Notes: generated by a model not told the origin, from the letters alone. Positions 12,992 to 25,744 are shown, counted from the stretch's first letter. The stretch: 64,000 nucleotides of DNA from Silurus meridionalis (GCF_014805685.1 NC_060896.1:14078389-14142388), one strand, 5' to 3'. Made by a program: numbers and translations.

Positions 12992-13970
12992 CAGTGGAAC
13001 CCACTTATCTCGACCTCGGTTAACTCGCCAACCCTATTAATTATTAAAATAATTATTAATTATTTAATAATTATATTGAAATTCTCACTTTGTCTTAGCA
13101 TTTTTGAATCGATTATGTCGATTTTTTTATGTCGCCGAACCCTAATATCTCGAGCACAAGGGGGGCAAATTTGCCATTTAACGTCGGTTATGTCAGGAAT
13201 CCCCATGCCACGCCCCCTTCGGCGGCGGCATTCCCGGAAGCACCCTGCTTCTTCTCCTGTGCGGGTGAACTCGTCGCAGTCATGCTGATCACACACACCT
13301 GACTCTCATTCACTCACTCATCCCATCTTCTATTTAAGCCCCTCACCTCCACACACTCGCGGTCCGTTATTGTTTGTGCATGATCGTATGTGTTGGTTCA
13401 TGGCGGTCTGTGTAATCGCGTATACGTATCCCGTTACGTACCCTTCTTCTCGGACTCCGCATTCTCTCAACGGCTGCACCCCGGATTACCCCGGTCCTGC
13501 TGTTTTCCATGTTCACGCTGTCTGCACCACGTTTATCCGTTGCTGCCCCGCGCTGCGCTTTCCATAGCGCGGATCCGTGGATTCTCTACACGAACTGTCT
13601 CTGCTTTCACAGAACTTCGTGGACCGCGATTCCGGAGCGCACCACTGGATATTACTGCTTCGCTACAAGTATTGATGGATTCTCTATTGAGTATTCTCAA
13701 TAAACTTTGTTTGCGTTTACTTCGGCTTCCGCCTCCTTATCCGCATTACAGGTTACCTCGATCCGCATGAACAATCAATCAAATCGCGGCAACGCTGTTG
13801 TGTAAAAACCTCCAAAAACACGTGCATGCACATTCTCATTTATTAACGCACATTATGTACATAAAGAAATTTTAAGCACGTTAATATATTGGTTTTCGTT
13901 TATCTCGCTCATCAGTTATCTCGAAGCTTTTGGCACCCCCCTAGGCCCTCGACATAACCAGGTTCCACTG
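12992..13970. mobile_element. Non-autonomous pogo/Tigger-like DNA transposon
   Basis: The ends are inverted copies: left CAGTGGAACCCACTTATCTC, right ...CATAACCAGGTTCCACTG. TA flanks both sides (12990-12991 and 13971-13972), as expected for a TA target duplication. The CTCGA/TTATCTCG-rich ends resemble pogo/Tigger elements. No transposase is present. Without the 560-bp solo LTR and its 5-bp target duplication the element would be about 415 bp, that is, a MITE. Confidence 0.85.
13191..13750 (+). mobile_element. Solo LTR nested in the pogo-like element
   Basis: A 560-bp segment that starts TGTCAGGAAT, ends CCGCATTACA (TG...CA), and is flanked by a perfect 5-bp direct repeat GGTTA (13186-13190 and 13751-13755). 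It has a TATA-like TATTTAAG at 13331-13338 and a poly(A) signal AATAAA at 13699-13704, in the order expected of an LTR. There are no internal retroelement genes, so it is the product of LTR-LTR recombination. The G+C and CpG richness contrasts with its surroundings. A gypsy-type origin is likely but unproven. Confidence 0.88.
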
Positions 13971-14260
13971 TATATGTATTTATACATGTAGTAGTAGTAC
14001 TTGTTTATTCAGCTTGCACATTTTTAAATGCCATAATCATATAACCTTTCACTTCTGCACATTCCTCTTCAATGCCATAGCCTTAGAACCATTTGTCTGT
14101 ACTTCTTAATGATGTCCACACATCTCTGCACTGTTATAGCCTTTATATTTATTCACTGTACATATGCTAACATAAATCACATGCTGTAAATATGCTACAT
14201 ATTTATCTGCACTTTTTGCACGATTGCTACATATTCTATCTATCTATAGCATTTGATGTA

Positions 14261-14500
14261 AACGTAAATACCCTCAATGGCCTCGAATGACGAGCAGTTA
14301 CTCGTTCTGGCATCTTAAACAGTCTTTCGTGCATACAATACAGCTTACCGTACGAATGCTCGAGACCTCGCGAAGAACGCAGCTTATATACAGAACACTT
14401 CAAAACGTTTGGAGGTGAAGTGAGGTCACAGGTGCTACAACGCCACAAGTGGTACTTCCAAAATACACATACAGTAGACACCCCATTCGCGTTTGCCGTC

Positions 14501-14537
<37 letters not shown>
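14261..14537. other. Unidentified CpG-rich segment abutting a (TAA)n run
   Basis: About 240 bases with many CpGs (CTCGAATGACGAGC, CTCGAGACCTCGCGAAG), in a region otherwise poor in CpG. They are followed by a (TAA)n run at 14501-14537. On the minus strand there is a TATA-like TGTATATAAG. I do not recognise it. It may be a young retroelement end or LTR. Confidence 0.5.
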
Positions 14538-14538
<1 letters not shown>

Positions 14539-16639
14539 CAAATGAATTAATAATAAATAGAATATGGAGTATTAATTGCAGAATAGAAGACAATAACAAT
14601 AAAATAGTGTGTATTGAATAGTACAATAATATAACAGCATACCAATAAAAGATTGATGATAGCAATAACTCTACAAAGGATTAGCAATTATAGATGAGTT
14701 ATAGATATTATATAGCCTTTAATGTTATATAATTATTATTTATTTATATATATATATATACAATTTGCAATTATCAATTTGTGAAAAAGGTGGAGGTTCA
14801 ATTTCCTCATGTTTAATTTCCTGTAATGTACGTAAACAGATTAAAAAAATGAATAAAATAAAAAAAAACGAAAAATGAACCATGATTTGTAATAATTTAG
14901 TCAAGTGTAAGTTTACACACATCACTGACAGCTTTAAATTCTCAGTATTGGCAAATGTCCACAGTACATTTTAAAACACTCCACTTAAAAACTAGAAAAT
15001 GCCATTTTTACCTCTTCTTGTAATGTTTTACTGTTTGGATGTTCTAGCAAGTGCAGAAACAAACTGCGGTTAAACCAGAATGCAGCATCAAGGCTCCTTA
15101 ACAGAACCAGATGAACTGACCAAATAACCCCTTTCTCTGCTTATAAAATACCATTATTGAAATATGAAGCACTGAATTGTCTCACACTTCTAAAATGACT
15201 CTCCTGCTTATGCAATCTCTTGCTTCTGACTTTTGGCATACTTAGCAGTTCTCTGAAAGTTAGCCAACCCAACCCTATCAAAAGTGGAGCTGTCTCTGAT
15301 ATGGAGGAATAAACAGATCTTAAGTGCTTAGCAGAAGGGAAAGTGTATTTAAGTTTCATGTAAAAGATGACAAAAAGTAGTAAATAGCCACTGAATTGTC
15401 TGAAGATACATTTAGGCATATTTCTTTATCACACAAGCGATTTCATGCCATCCAGTTGAATAGAAGTTTAAAGAGAGAGCGTTAGCTAAGTATGAGGAAG
15501 AGTGTGCTTCTTATGCAGATTTTCTGTTGAACCTTGAAAACGAGCAGGTCTCACGAGCACGCACCTGAGAGTGCCATGAACTCCACTAGTACAGTGTAGA
15601 ATTTTTCACACCATTATCTCCTCTTCTACAAAACGTTCAAAAAGAAATCATGCACTTTTCCTAGTTCCTACACTTTTAAAAAATAGTCTCTACACCATTA
15701 TTATTACACTACTCTCTCCTTATTATATAACTCATTATTAAACCCACAGGAATTTTATGCAAACAATGCTGAGTATAAACAACAGATATTTTATATGATA
15801 AGATATGATGAGATGATATTTGTATAGAAATTAGTCAGAAATTGGAAACGAATAAAAGTAAGAAGCTGGTGAATACGTAAACTCGTTTCAACTTCTATCT
15901 TTTTACTCTTTACTACATAGCTAAAAGAAATGTTGTGTGATAAAGAAATATGTGTAACTGCATCTACAAACAGTTCAGGCTAATAATTCTTCTCAACATT
16001 TAAACGCTAATAAAATGCAGTCTTCCATCTGAGAAGCACTTTGTAACACTTAGGGTGTGGTAAGTGAAATGGCCACGTATGACTGAACATGACTGTAATA
16101 AATAACCATGCATTACTAAACTGACGGCGTGCACTGTGTGTTGGCAAACAAGTTCATTATTTCACTCATGTTCCTCAGGTGTGAAGCCTTTGGGTGTGCT
16201 CATTTTATTTAGGTAATTTATTGACCTCCACCGAGCGCTCATCATTGTTACCTTAATCCGACAACGTGGTCTAACAACATGGTAAAGTATAGACACATTA
16301 AGCAATCAGCAAGTACAGAGTAGAAACACCAGATTGAAGCCCCATTACTGCTTCTGTGAAAATTAAAAAAGATACTGTATATATTGTTGGATAACAAACT
16401 AAGTAGGGAAATCCATTTTCATTATTCAAATTGATATATATTATTTACATAGCTACAATATAAAGCCAGAAACATGGAGGTGAGAGTGTAAATATTTCCA
16501 TTACAGCTCTTTTTTGTCATTTAGATACCTAAATGGAAGATACTACATAGCTGGCTACATAAGCTCACCTAAAGAATTAACGTAGTAGAACGATATGTAT
16601 ATGTATATACCTATTCTTACATATAGAATACATATAGTA
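14538..16639. other. Intergenic, nothing recognised
   Basis: AT-rich DNA with short AT runs (for example 14747-14760). No ORF shows a domain, and no repeat family is recognised. Confidence 0.45.
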
Positions 16640-17573
16640 CATACTTAAAGTACATTCATAGGTTTCTTAGGTTCCTTTTTCACTATTTCTGTTCCATTTG
16701 GGATATACTATTGGAATTTGTAAAAAAAAAAAAAAAAAAACACACATGAACTTGGCGGTTGATGCATACTTATGTTTTCATTTTGGATGATGCCACACAA
16801 CCATTTCTGCTTAACACATTCAGAATTGTTAAACTATCTACATACACATAATCAAAGAAAAGTGCACCCGGTATATCCACAAGTAAGGCCTAATGTGTGC
16901 GAGTGGGGAAAGCATAAGTCTCATTCATGGTTTATAGTTCCTTTGGCAGTTCCTAGGGAGTTTCACTTCCAACACAATGAGTTTTGGTTCTGGCCGGTAC
17001 AGGCCCGTTTCTTTTTTTTTTAATAAAAATGAAAGAGCCCCTTCTCCTTCTTCTTCTTCTTCTTCTTCTTTTGGCTGCTCCCATTAGGGGTCGCCACAGT
17101 GGATCATCCGTCTCCACACCCCCCGTCCTCTACATCTGCCTCTTTCAACCCTTAGCATTCTCCTATCTATATACCCCATGTCCCTCCTCTGCACATATCC
17201 AAACCATTTCAATCGTGCCTCTCTCACCTTGTCTCCAAAACATCCACCATTAAATCATTGGAAGGTGAAAGTACCTTACCGTTTGCTACTAAAGGTGGCA
17301 GACGACGTACCTGCTGTCAAATAAAAAATTGGGGATGAGATAACCATTGACAAATAAAAATAAGGGTTGTTATTCATGCTGTGAAAAGAGTATAAAAAGG
17401 CTGTGTTTGTGCTGTAACTTTGAACACTTCCATGGAACGGTTTGACTTTGTTTTCTGTGAGAATAAAGGCTGAAACTTTGACATCACAACTCTGGATTCT
17501 CTACTTAGTCTTCTGTTTCTGGTTGGGGTCGTTGTTCTGTTACTGAATGTGTTTGTTCTTGTCTCAATTAGCC
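16640..17573 (+). repeat. ERV 5' LTR (start approximate)
   Basis: Matches the region from about 25900 to 26630 over several blocks: the shared AAAGTGCAC...GTATATCCACAAGTAAG block, a TATA box TATAAAAAGG at 17391, AATAAAG at 17462, and the TTCTTGTCTCAATTAG end. It is split by a minus-strand RTE fragment at 17039-17250. Similarity to the 3' LTR fades upstream of about 16840. Confidence 0.8.
17039..17250 (-). mobile_element. RTE-type LINE 3' end inserted in the ERV 5' LTR
   Basis: On the minus strand this matches the RTE 3' end at 4644-4938. Its GAA tail appears here as (TTC)n at 17043-17070, followed by GGCTGCTCCCATTAGGGGTC. The 3' LTR at about 26288-26310 runs straight through the equivalent site without it, so it inserted after the provirus. 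Confidence 0.9.
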
Positions 17574-18639
17574 ATGACATATTTCATTGTCATTGCTGGC
17601 AGGATAGGCAAGGAGCCAGGGCACGCCGTGGGCCCCGGTGGATTCGCTGTCACAGGCGGACAATTTGGTTTTCCCCAGGAAGCAGCCGCTAAACGGTAAG
17701 CATATTTGCATAAGTATAATTGGTGCTTGTGGGATTGATTGGTGGCCTGTCTGTCGTACTGAAAACACTTGTAAAGCTTCTGTTAACCAAAAACATAAAA
17801 AAAAACATAACCAGTCAACAGGGTTTTGATGTCAAAGCTATAGTACATACACTTTTTTTAGTATACTGTTAAGTGGGCTTTGATGGATAACAGTATTGCA
17901 TGCCAAATCCTGTGAATACTGCCTTTTAGGTGAAAGGAGGCAGATCATTCCAATCACTCCTAGAGGAGGTGCAGGCACCTGAGGAGCAGGTCTTTGTGTT
18001 GTATATTTTGTTTTGAGGTTATAAAGTTGTTGAACTCCTCTCCTTGGTGAGTCTCTGAGAGAGCAGAGACAGAGAGAGTGAGAGTGTGTGGGAGTGAATG
18101 TGTGTTGCTGCGCAGTGGAGTGTGAAAGGAAAAGGGTATGTTTGCCGGCTGTGTATGTGTGTGTGTGTGTGACAGCATATCAAAGCAGTGGTGTGAATAA
18201 GATCAGTTGTTTGTGGTTCTGGTGAGTTTTATGCATGGTTAAGAGTTGTGTAATTTGCATAAAAGTTATTTTGCAGAAACTCAAGAAAGCAAACTGTATT
18301 TTAGATTTATTGGTCAACCAGTAAATAATAATTATTCTCAGGGGAGAATAATTATTTTTGTATAAATTTTGGTTTTTGTATTGTTTGGATAGTGAATTGT
18401 AAGAAGTGTAATCTAAATGGTGAAACAATACATTTGTTAAAATAAATACTATTTGTTTGATTATTGAATAAGTATATCTAAAATTAATGGATACATTTTT
18501 TGGGTTATCGTATTTTAAAGAAGCTATAAATTGAGCTAAGCCAATTTTTTATTAATAAATGGCATTTATTTTAGTCTCTTCCATAATATAAAATATTTAA
18601 AGCTAAAAAGTAAATGCAGTAGTTGAAAGTTACAAGGAA

Positions 18640-20900
18640 TTAGTATTGACCTTGAAGGCGATTGAGTGTATGGCTGAGGACTTTCTTGATTTAATAGAGG
18701 ACTACGAGGACATACTTGACCCCATTGCACAGCACAAGACTAAGGGTATTTATATGCACTTTTGGAGAGAGATTTTATACAAGGACATATATGGGAGAGT
18801 GCGTGTCTTGACTTTAGAGAAGAAGTTTGATTTGTTGGGTATAATCGTGATTGTAAAGGACATGCAAGGAATATTAGACAAGTGGCCATATATATGTTGG
18901 GTAGCTATCTTAGACAAGTTGTTAAAGCCAAGAATAGTTAGACTTTTTTTTGGATATTGTTTCCAATCCTGTAGTGCCATTGCATTGTGGATATTTTAAC
19001 ATAACACAACAGGTAGAACCATATCTAGACAAAGCCGAGGAGTTGGGATACAGCCGAGGTAAGGGATTAATAGGTAGACAGATTGAAGAACCTCACTTTG
19101 TAGTAGTTCCAGTATTTCCAGTATTTCCAGTATTGTAGTAGATCCAGTAAGGCAGCAGTCCTTAACCTTTTTTGCGCCACGGACCGGTTTAATGTCAGAC
19201 AATATTTTTCACGGACCGGCCTTTAAGGTGTGGCGGATAAATACAACAAAATAAAATGATACTATGTTTATATCTATAATGGTATTTTTTGGAATATAAT
19301 AATAAACATGATTTTTGTTTATTTTGCTAGCTTGGGGGTTTCAATTTAGCCGTAATGTATTATGTGTTACCGGCCGGAGCAGCCCCTTTAAGAAGGTAGT
19401 GGCTGGAGGTAAGACATGTGACCGAGGCAAGCATCTTGACATGCTTCAAGAGTGAGTCATATACAGATGTGGCGAAGAGATTCTGCTAATTTTCCAAAAT
19501 TAAACATCAAATTCAGATAATAAATAAAACGGACCACTGCAGAAAGGCACAGTGGTCAACTCGACCCAGAGCAGTTGATGGTGCACCAAGAAGTGGAAGT
19601 TTCAACTTTGAAAAGTCTACTTATAACAATAATCCCTAATAAGTTAGAAAGCAGTCTCCCTGAAAGATTAGCTTGGGAAAGTCCCAGAATAAGAGAAGTG
19701 TAAAAATGGCTACTACACCGGTAAAGGTGTTGGGAGCTAAACATCCATTGAGCAGAGACATTATCAAAAAACTTATCAAAGTACTCAAAAGTGGGAACAA
19801 AGAACTAAGAGATTAAAGACACTGAAGGTCTAGTTTGAAGGTGGTGCATTCAATGTAGCATTGTGTGAGAAGATGGAAACTGATTAGAAATTACAAAGCA
19901 AGTAATAAAAGTAAAAAGAGGGATTTAAAGAGAAGCAGAAAGTTGAAAGTGATTAATATGTTTAAAAAGGAAGCATAGGACACATTGAGAAGTTTAAGAA
20001 AACATGCTAGAAAAATATTATATATAGAAATAGATGAGAAGTGTGAGAGAAGTATCAGATGAGATGGAAGAGACACGTAAAGAAATAGCTAGAGAAATTG
20101 AGTTAACCAAAGCGATTTTACAAGCATAGAAGGAGAGAGGAAGGTGAAGACAAAGGTGAGGAAAAGCAGATTTTAGGAAGACATTTGTTTTTTACAGGAG
20201 CAGGAATGCGGTCAGAGAAATATACTGGTCTAAATAAAAAGAGGAAGGCTGAAATCTGGCTGGCATTCAGAACCACACATAACACCAAAAGGACAGTTTC
20301 CAAAAATAATTAAGGGGATAAGAGGACAATATGTTCAATGAGCATCCCAGGATCTGAATGGGCTGAACAATCCACGAGGGTGCTGGGAAGTAGATGCAGG
20401 GATTTCTAAGAAGAAACCATGGGGGAGCTTCACGTGTTGTGTGATATGAAGACTCTCCTGGCAAAGATTGTAAGTGTTTCATAGATAGCAGAGATTTTCA
20501 ATGACAGTGCAATTTATGATCCCCTGCAGGATGGTATAGGTTTTGTCCCTTGACATACAGCTAGCTCTAAGGACACTGTATCCCTCCAGAGTTAGTGAGA
20601 ACAAAAAATTAGAACAACTGGGGAGAATGAGAATACAATCACCCATGTGCAGAGACAACTGAATAGGTGAAAGCAAGAAACAGAAGGCGATCCATCATGG
20701 ATGCTATGCCAGCATCTGTGAAAAGCAAGCTGGAAGATGTAGTCAGTTTGACTTCTAAAACTCACAAAGAATTCTGTAATCATGGAATTACACGTGTCCA
20801 AATTATGCAAAACACCTCCCTACGTCTGGTAAGTTCGTAAAGATAATATGATTCTTGGGACAAACTCAGTTAATTCCAATGACAGCTCCGGGTGTCTCAA
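18640..20900 (+). pseudogene. ERV region where gag is expected, too decayed to assign
   Basis: It lies between the 5' LTR/leader and the RT remnants. The longest open stretch (18646-18999, 117 codons) has no motif I recognise. I saw no major homology region or nucleocapsid zinc knuckle. It is named by position only. Confidence 0.35.
19152..19350 (+). mobile_element. hAT-type DNA transposon end fragment
   Basis: Begins CAGCAGTCCTTAACCTTTTT, then has GCGCCACGGACCGG and CACGGACCGG. This is the characteristic terminal sequence of hAT/Charlie-like fish elements. No matching opposite end or 8-bp duplication is found, so it is truncated. It sits inside the ERV. Confidence 0.7.
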
Positions 20901-21489
20901 AAATAAAAAATAGAACAGCTGTATTTCCTATTCTGGTATCTGAACAAGCTCCTATTGATTTAATAGGGAGAGTGCTGTAAAGACACAGATGGTAATGACT
21001 AAGTTTAGGGCTAATGTGTATTGGTTGGGACAGTGAGGGGTTGATGTACAGAACAATGTAGATAAATAAGCTAAATATATTGAAGCACAGCTACCTGAAG
21101 CTAGATTACCTAAGGCTGAATATCATTGTACCATGATCTATGATTCTATATGCGAGCCAGAATTGGAAGAGGCATGACAACAACAAACAGGACAAAGGAA
21201 GGTACCAATTTTGTCTCAGTATATAATCATTGGGGATCAAGGGGCAGACATACAAATAGACAATTGTACATTTTTTCAAAAATGTTTTCAAATGCCTGAT
21301 TCAGTTCCACATGTCTCTTTGTATATAGGTAAATTGTGGAGAAAATGATGAAATCTCTACAAAATGTTTCATTTTCAAGAGAAAAGATGTATATAAAAAT
21401 TTTGTGTGGTACTCCAATGATAGGTACTTCTAGAGAAGTAATGTTTATAGATGGTATGCACATGCAAACTACAAGCATATCTAGATAAG

Positions 21490-23330
21490 ATGAGCTATTC
21501 TTTAAAATGGAGAAGGAAGTGCCAGCTGAACTATCGTCTCAGCATGACACAGATATAGGGTTGGTACAGTCAGCCAGCTCCATTAGGATTAAAGTTAGGC
21601 CAAGTGCTCGTTTGCCTCGAAGGCAACAGTGTCCAATACGTCTTGAAGCAGAACAGGGCATCCATAAGACTATATAAGGTTTGCAGAAAGCTGGAATTTT
21701 AATTGAGACATCCAGCTTCTGTAACACACCAATATTGCCAGTTGCTAAAGCTGTCAAATCTAAATGGCACCAAGTTCATGACTTAAGAGCTGTGAATGAA
21801 GTTGTGGAAGATTACCCATCAGAGATTCCTAATCCACACACGTTGCTGACAAATGCTAATTGTTCCACCTGATGCTAAGTACATCACTGTTATTGATCTC
21901 TGTTCAGACTTTTTAGGGTTCTTCTGGCAGAGGAAAGTGGACATTTGTTTTCTTTTGCATATGTTCACCGCATATTCACCGCATGTGTTTAATTAAGTGT
22001 TAAATGCAGACTTAGAAGAATTAGTGTTGGATAGTGTGTTACTAGAGTATATGGATGACATTCTAATTTGTTCTTTATCTTTGGAACAGTGTCATAAATA
22101 TTCTATCATGGTGTTAACTAAACTTGCTCAAGGAGGACAAGCTTCTACCATGACAATGTTAAGGTAGAAGCAGGTTATCCTGTTATTTATGCGCACCAAA
22201 AAGTTGCAGAACTATTAGAACAAGGAAGGTTTTTTTTTACTCAGGCTTGTTCACTCTCATATTCATCTTTGTTGACGTATCCTGATGTGACAATTAAAAG
22301 ATGTACAACCGTAAATCCAACAGATTTGCTTACTTTAAAGTTTGAGGGAACTACATATGATTGTATGGGATATTTATTAGCATTCACTCGTTTGCACCCA
22401 GATTTAGAGTCATCACCCATTCCTAATGCAGATGTAGATTACTTTGTAGATGGCTCATGTTTCAGAGATCATCTTGGTTCGCATCCAGGCTATTTAGTTG
22501 TAAGAAAAGATGGTGATCAGTTTGACAATGTTGATTCACAGCATTGTTCTCAACCTTGTTCAGCACAATTAGTAGAACTAAAAGCTCTTACTATAGCATG
22601 TCAGTTGGCTAAGTGAAAATTAGCCAACATCTATACTGATTGTGCCTATGCACATGGAGTGTGTCATTTGTTTAGGTCTGCATGAAACATGCTATGTATC
22701 CAGTCCAGTATGCTAAACAGATTGGTCAACTTATTTCTGCCATGATGACACCTTTTCTCAGGTACTAATTGAACCCCAGGTACAGCCAGATGATATTTTT
22801 CGCATTCAAGAGCAAGCAGGTCCATATGAGATGAGCATGTTTAATCAGAAAGGGGCTAAAAAAGAATGCAAGTGGTTTTTGGCGTTCACATGAAGGTATG
22901 ATTGTTGCCCCTACACCACTTTTGCAGGTTCTGATTGCAGATGCTCATGGATCACTGTGGGAGGAGTGAATTTCTTAAGAAAATCAAACAGCAGGGGTAT
23001 TAATCTCCATATCTGCAGTCCACAGTAGATGGGGTTTTATCTACATGTGAGGTATGTGTCCAGAAGAATGCCAGAAAAAAAAACAGCAAACCAGGGAGCA
23101 GGAACAGTGGTTAAGTTTTTGACAAGAGAAGTGATTCATAGGTTTGGCATACCATCAGAGATAAGTTCAGATAATGTATCAGCTTTTATCCAGAGAACAG
23201 TGAAACAGGTTTTGCAGCAATTTAGGATAAAGCAGAGGCCAGGATGTGTGTACCATCCACAATCGCAGGGGATGGTAGAGCAAGTGAATGGCACTACTTG
23301 CTACTTGCTAACTTACAGTGCAAGTTAAAG
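21490..23330 (+). pseudogene. ERV pol remnants (RT, RNase H, integrase)
   Basis: The RT N-terminal region lies at about 21500-21870 (short motif HDLRAVNEVVEDYP). The catalytic YMDD box is at 22048-22059. An RNase H piece is at about 22430-22615 (YFVDGSC and a conserved LVELKAL stretch). Integrase core remnants are at about 23090-23310, including YHPQSQG. The domains are in retroviral order but lie in different frames with many stops and internal deletions. Non-functional. Confidence 0.85.
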
Positions 23331-23689
23331 GCAGTACCACTTGGTATAAGCTGAAGCACTGCACCAGAGTACCAAAGGATTGACCCCGTGAAGTAACAAC
23401 GGGTGACGTAGAAGACACTCCTGACCAAGAGGAGGAAGCACCAGAGGAGAAAGAGGTATAGAACCTCCAGTTAAGGCTGCTGCTGAAAGGTATGAGAGTG
23501 ACACTGAACATGACACTTAACATGCTTTGACATTGACGTGTGCCTGATATACCTAATAAACCACAGCCTGGGCCTAGTGGCCTGGGTAGACAAGGAGAGC
23601 CTGAACTGGGAACAAGAGATGGAGAAACCCCACCAATTCCACACTTGTCTCCTTCTGCCCTTGAATGGTCACCACCATTTGACCCGTCC

Positions 23690-24148
23690 CCAAGCCACTA
23701 AAACAAATGACGTATCAAGTCCTGGTAATGGTGATACCCTTTTTGCAGGTGCTTTTCAAAATGACTGGTATCAGTGGGCTATGTATATGGTAGCAGACAT
23801 GGAAAAGGATAGTTGCTTAGTGTGTACTTTATCACTTATGAGATCTAAGATAGTAGTACCCAATCCATTTAGTAATGAACACTGTGAAAAAAAGGTTAAG
23901 GCAGGAAGGAGTTGCAGGTAGAATGCAGGGGAGTTGATACATGGTTCTGGTCAAGGAACCTTTGGGAGAGATGGGGTTGGATATTGACTAGGATTGGAGT
24001 AATTGCAGTTGTGGTATTAGTTGCTGTGGCTTTGTTGTTCTGTTGCATTATTCCTGTTATCTTTTTTTATAACGGTGACAGTGAAACAGATGACAGTGAT
24101 GTGAGGTGCTCCAAACACAGAAAAACAGCTGGTGAGCTCTTGTGACAC
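23690..24148 (+). pseudogene. ERV env remnant with transmembrane segment
   Basis: Downstream of integrase, a broken ORF with several Cys and Trp residues precedes an open stretch (23912-24145). That stretch has a strongly hydrophobic segment (about 24000-24070) followed by a short acidic tail. This is the layout of a retroviral transmembrane subunit. There is no intact reading frame from a signal peptide to this point. The call rests on position and hydrophobicity. Confidence 0.6.
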
Positions 24149-24810
24149 GGTTGAAGGGTTCGTGGACTCTGCTGACGTTCCTGGTGCTCTAAATGAGGTC
24201 TTTGATTGGCACACGGCCGACTAGGGAGCAATTGATGAGTACCTGGAGATGCATGGGATCTATAAATGGACAACACCTCTAGTTTAAGAACCTGAACTAG
24301 AAGGTATAGCAGCCACGGCACCTCTGTTGAATGAGTTACAGTTTTAGACTTTATTATTTGTCTTTGGGCAAGATTATATAGCAAGATGAGGACATGGACA
24401 GTGATACAGTGGATTAAACGCTCAAAGAATCAGTGGGTTTGGATTTTTGGTTCCTGATCTCTGAACTGGATATACGATTTTCTGGACATGGATTTACTTT
24501 TTGGTTTTAATTTTTGGTTTTTGACTACTGCTGATACTTGGTCGTTAGACTTTAACACACATAAATTGGACTATGCACTTTTGTTTTTGTTCACAGTGAC
24601 TTGTTTTACCTACATATATGCACTCATCCACATAAACACATTTACGTATATTCATACACATGCACACACATACACACACATGGACTTCTGGACTTATACA
24701 TACACATATACACTCATACATATATTAACAAAGCACACATTATTGTTTGAAAGGTTTTTGAATTATGTTTATACACACACATATATACTATGCATGTTCC
24801 CACACATATA

Positions 24811-25359
24811 CAGTACAGGCCAAAAGTTTGGACACACCTTCTCATTCAAAGAGTTTTCTTTATTTTCATGACTATGAAAATTGTAGATTCACACTGAAGG
24901 CATCAAAACTATGAATTAACACATGGAATTATATATGGAATTATATACATAACAAAAAAGTGTGAAACAACTGAAAAATGTCATATTCTAGGTTCTTTAA
25001 AGTAGCCACTTTTTGCTTTGATTACTGCTTTGCACACTCTTGGCATTCTCTTGATGAGCTTCAAGAGGTAGTCACCTGAAATGGTCTTCCAACAGTCTTG
25101 AAGGAGTTCCCCGAGAGATGCTTGGCACTTGTTGGCCCTTTAGCCTTCACTCTGCGGTCCAGCTCACCCCTAAACCATCTCGATTGGGTTCAGGTCCGGT
25201 GACTGTGGAGGCCAGGTCATCTGGCGCAGCACCCCATCACTCTCCTTCTTGGTCAAATAGCCCTTGATGCCTTCAGTGTGACTCTACAATTTTCATAGTC
25301 ATGAAAATAAAGAAAACTCTTTGAATGAGAAGGTGTGTCCAAACATTTGGTCTGTACTG
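24811..25359 (-). mobile_element. Internally deleted Tc1-like element inside the ERV
   Basis: The inverted ends are CAGTACAGGCCAAAAGTTTG and CAAACATTTGGTCTGTACTG, flanked by TA (24809-24810 and 25360-25361). The inner inverted repeats include CTCATTCAAAGAGTTTTCTT. About 250 bp of minus-strand transposase remnants remain (the region reading NPIE.V near 25185). At 549 bp it is a non-autonomous derivative. Confidence 0.93.
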
Positions 25360-25744
25360 TACATTTACATAAATGCTCGTATAAATTCAATTATTGTTCG
25401 AATGTATTAATTCTTTATGCTGAAGGTACTGGTTGAAGGACTTTTGTCTAGTGAAAAGATGTTTGAAGTTTGATAGTGCTCATGTTACTGATCATTTATA
25501 TGCTTTTAGTATGATATGTTTACTCAAGATACACTGGATAATCTTATCCTAGCTTAATGACAGGTACCAACTATTTTACCTAGTGTGTTGCGTATTGAAT
25601 TAGTTTATAGTTATTTGCATGACTACTGCATGTCTGAAACTGCTGGATAAGCATGCAAGTGTGTACAATGTGTGCAAGACATTGTGCATATGACACGTGC
25701 ACAAATTGGCAAGACGAGGGATCTTTTACTCCTCCCTAGACAAG

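Larger units (their letters stand above)
12205..14240 (+). mobile_element. 5'-truncated LINE (L2/CR1-like), 3' end, split by later insertions
   Basis: The ORF at about 12211-12765 reads to its stop and encodes the C-terminal end of a fish non-LTR reverse transcriptase (ASSFKFLGVHISEDLSW, then SLFPSTITLLNSTLHR). The RT catalytic core and endonuclease are absent. The 3' UTR appears to run to about 14240 (TTTATCTGCACTTTTTGCAC near its end). It is interrupted by a CA microsatellite and by the DNA transposon at 12992-13970. The clade assignment is from memory of these families. Confidence 0.75.

Noticed and set aside
12802..13040. Two overlapping ORFs with His-Thr repeats
   Set aside because: They are translations of the CA microsatellite and its flanks inside a LINE 3' UTR.
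14261..14500. tRNA or tRNA-derived SINE head
   Set aside because: No convincing A/B box pair or cloverleaf could be drawn.
24488..24871. 127-codon ORF rich in His, Thr and Tyr after the ERV env remnant
   Set aside because: It is driven by CATACACA-type simple sequence and ends inside the Tc1 element; no domain.
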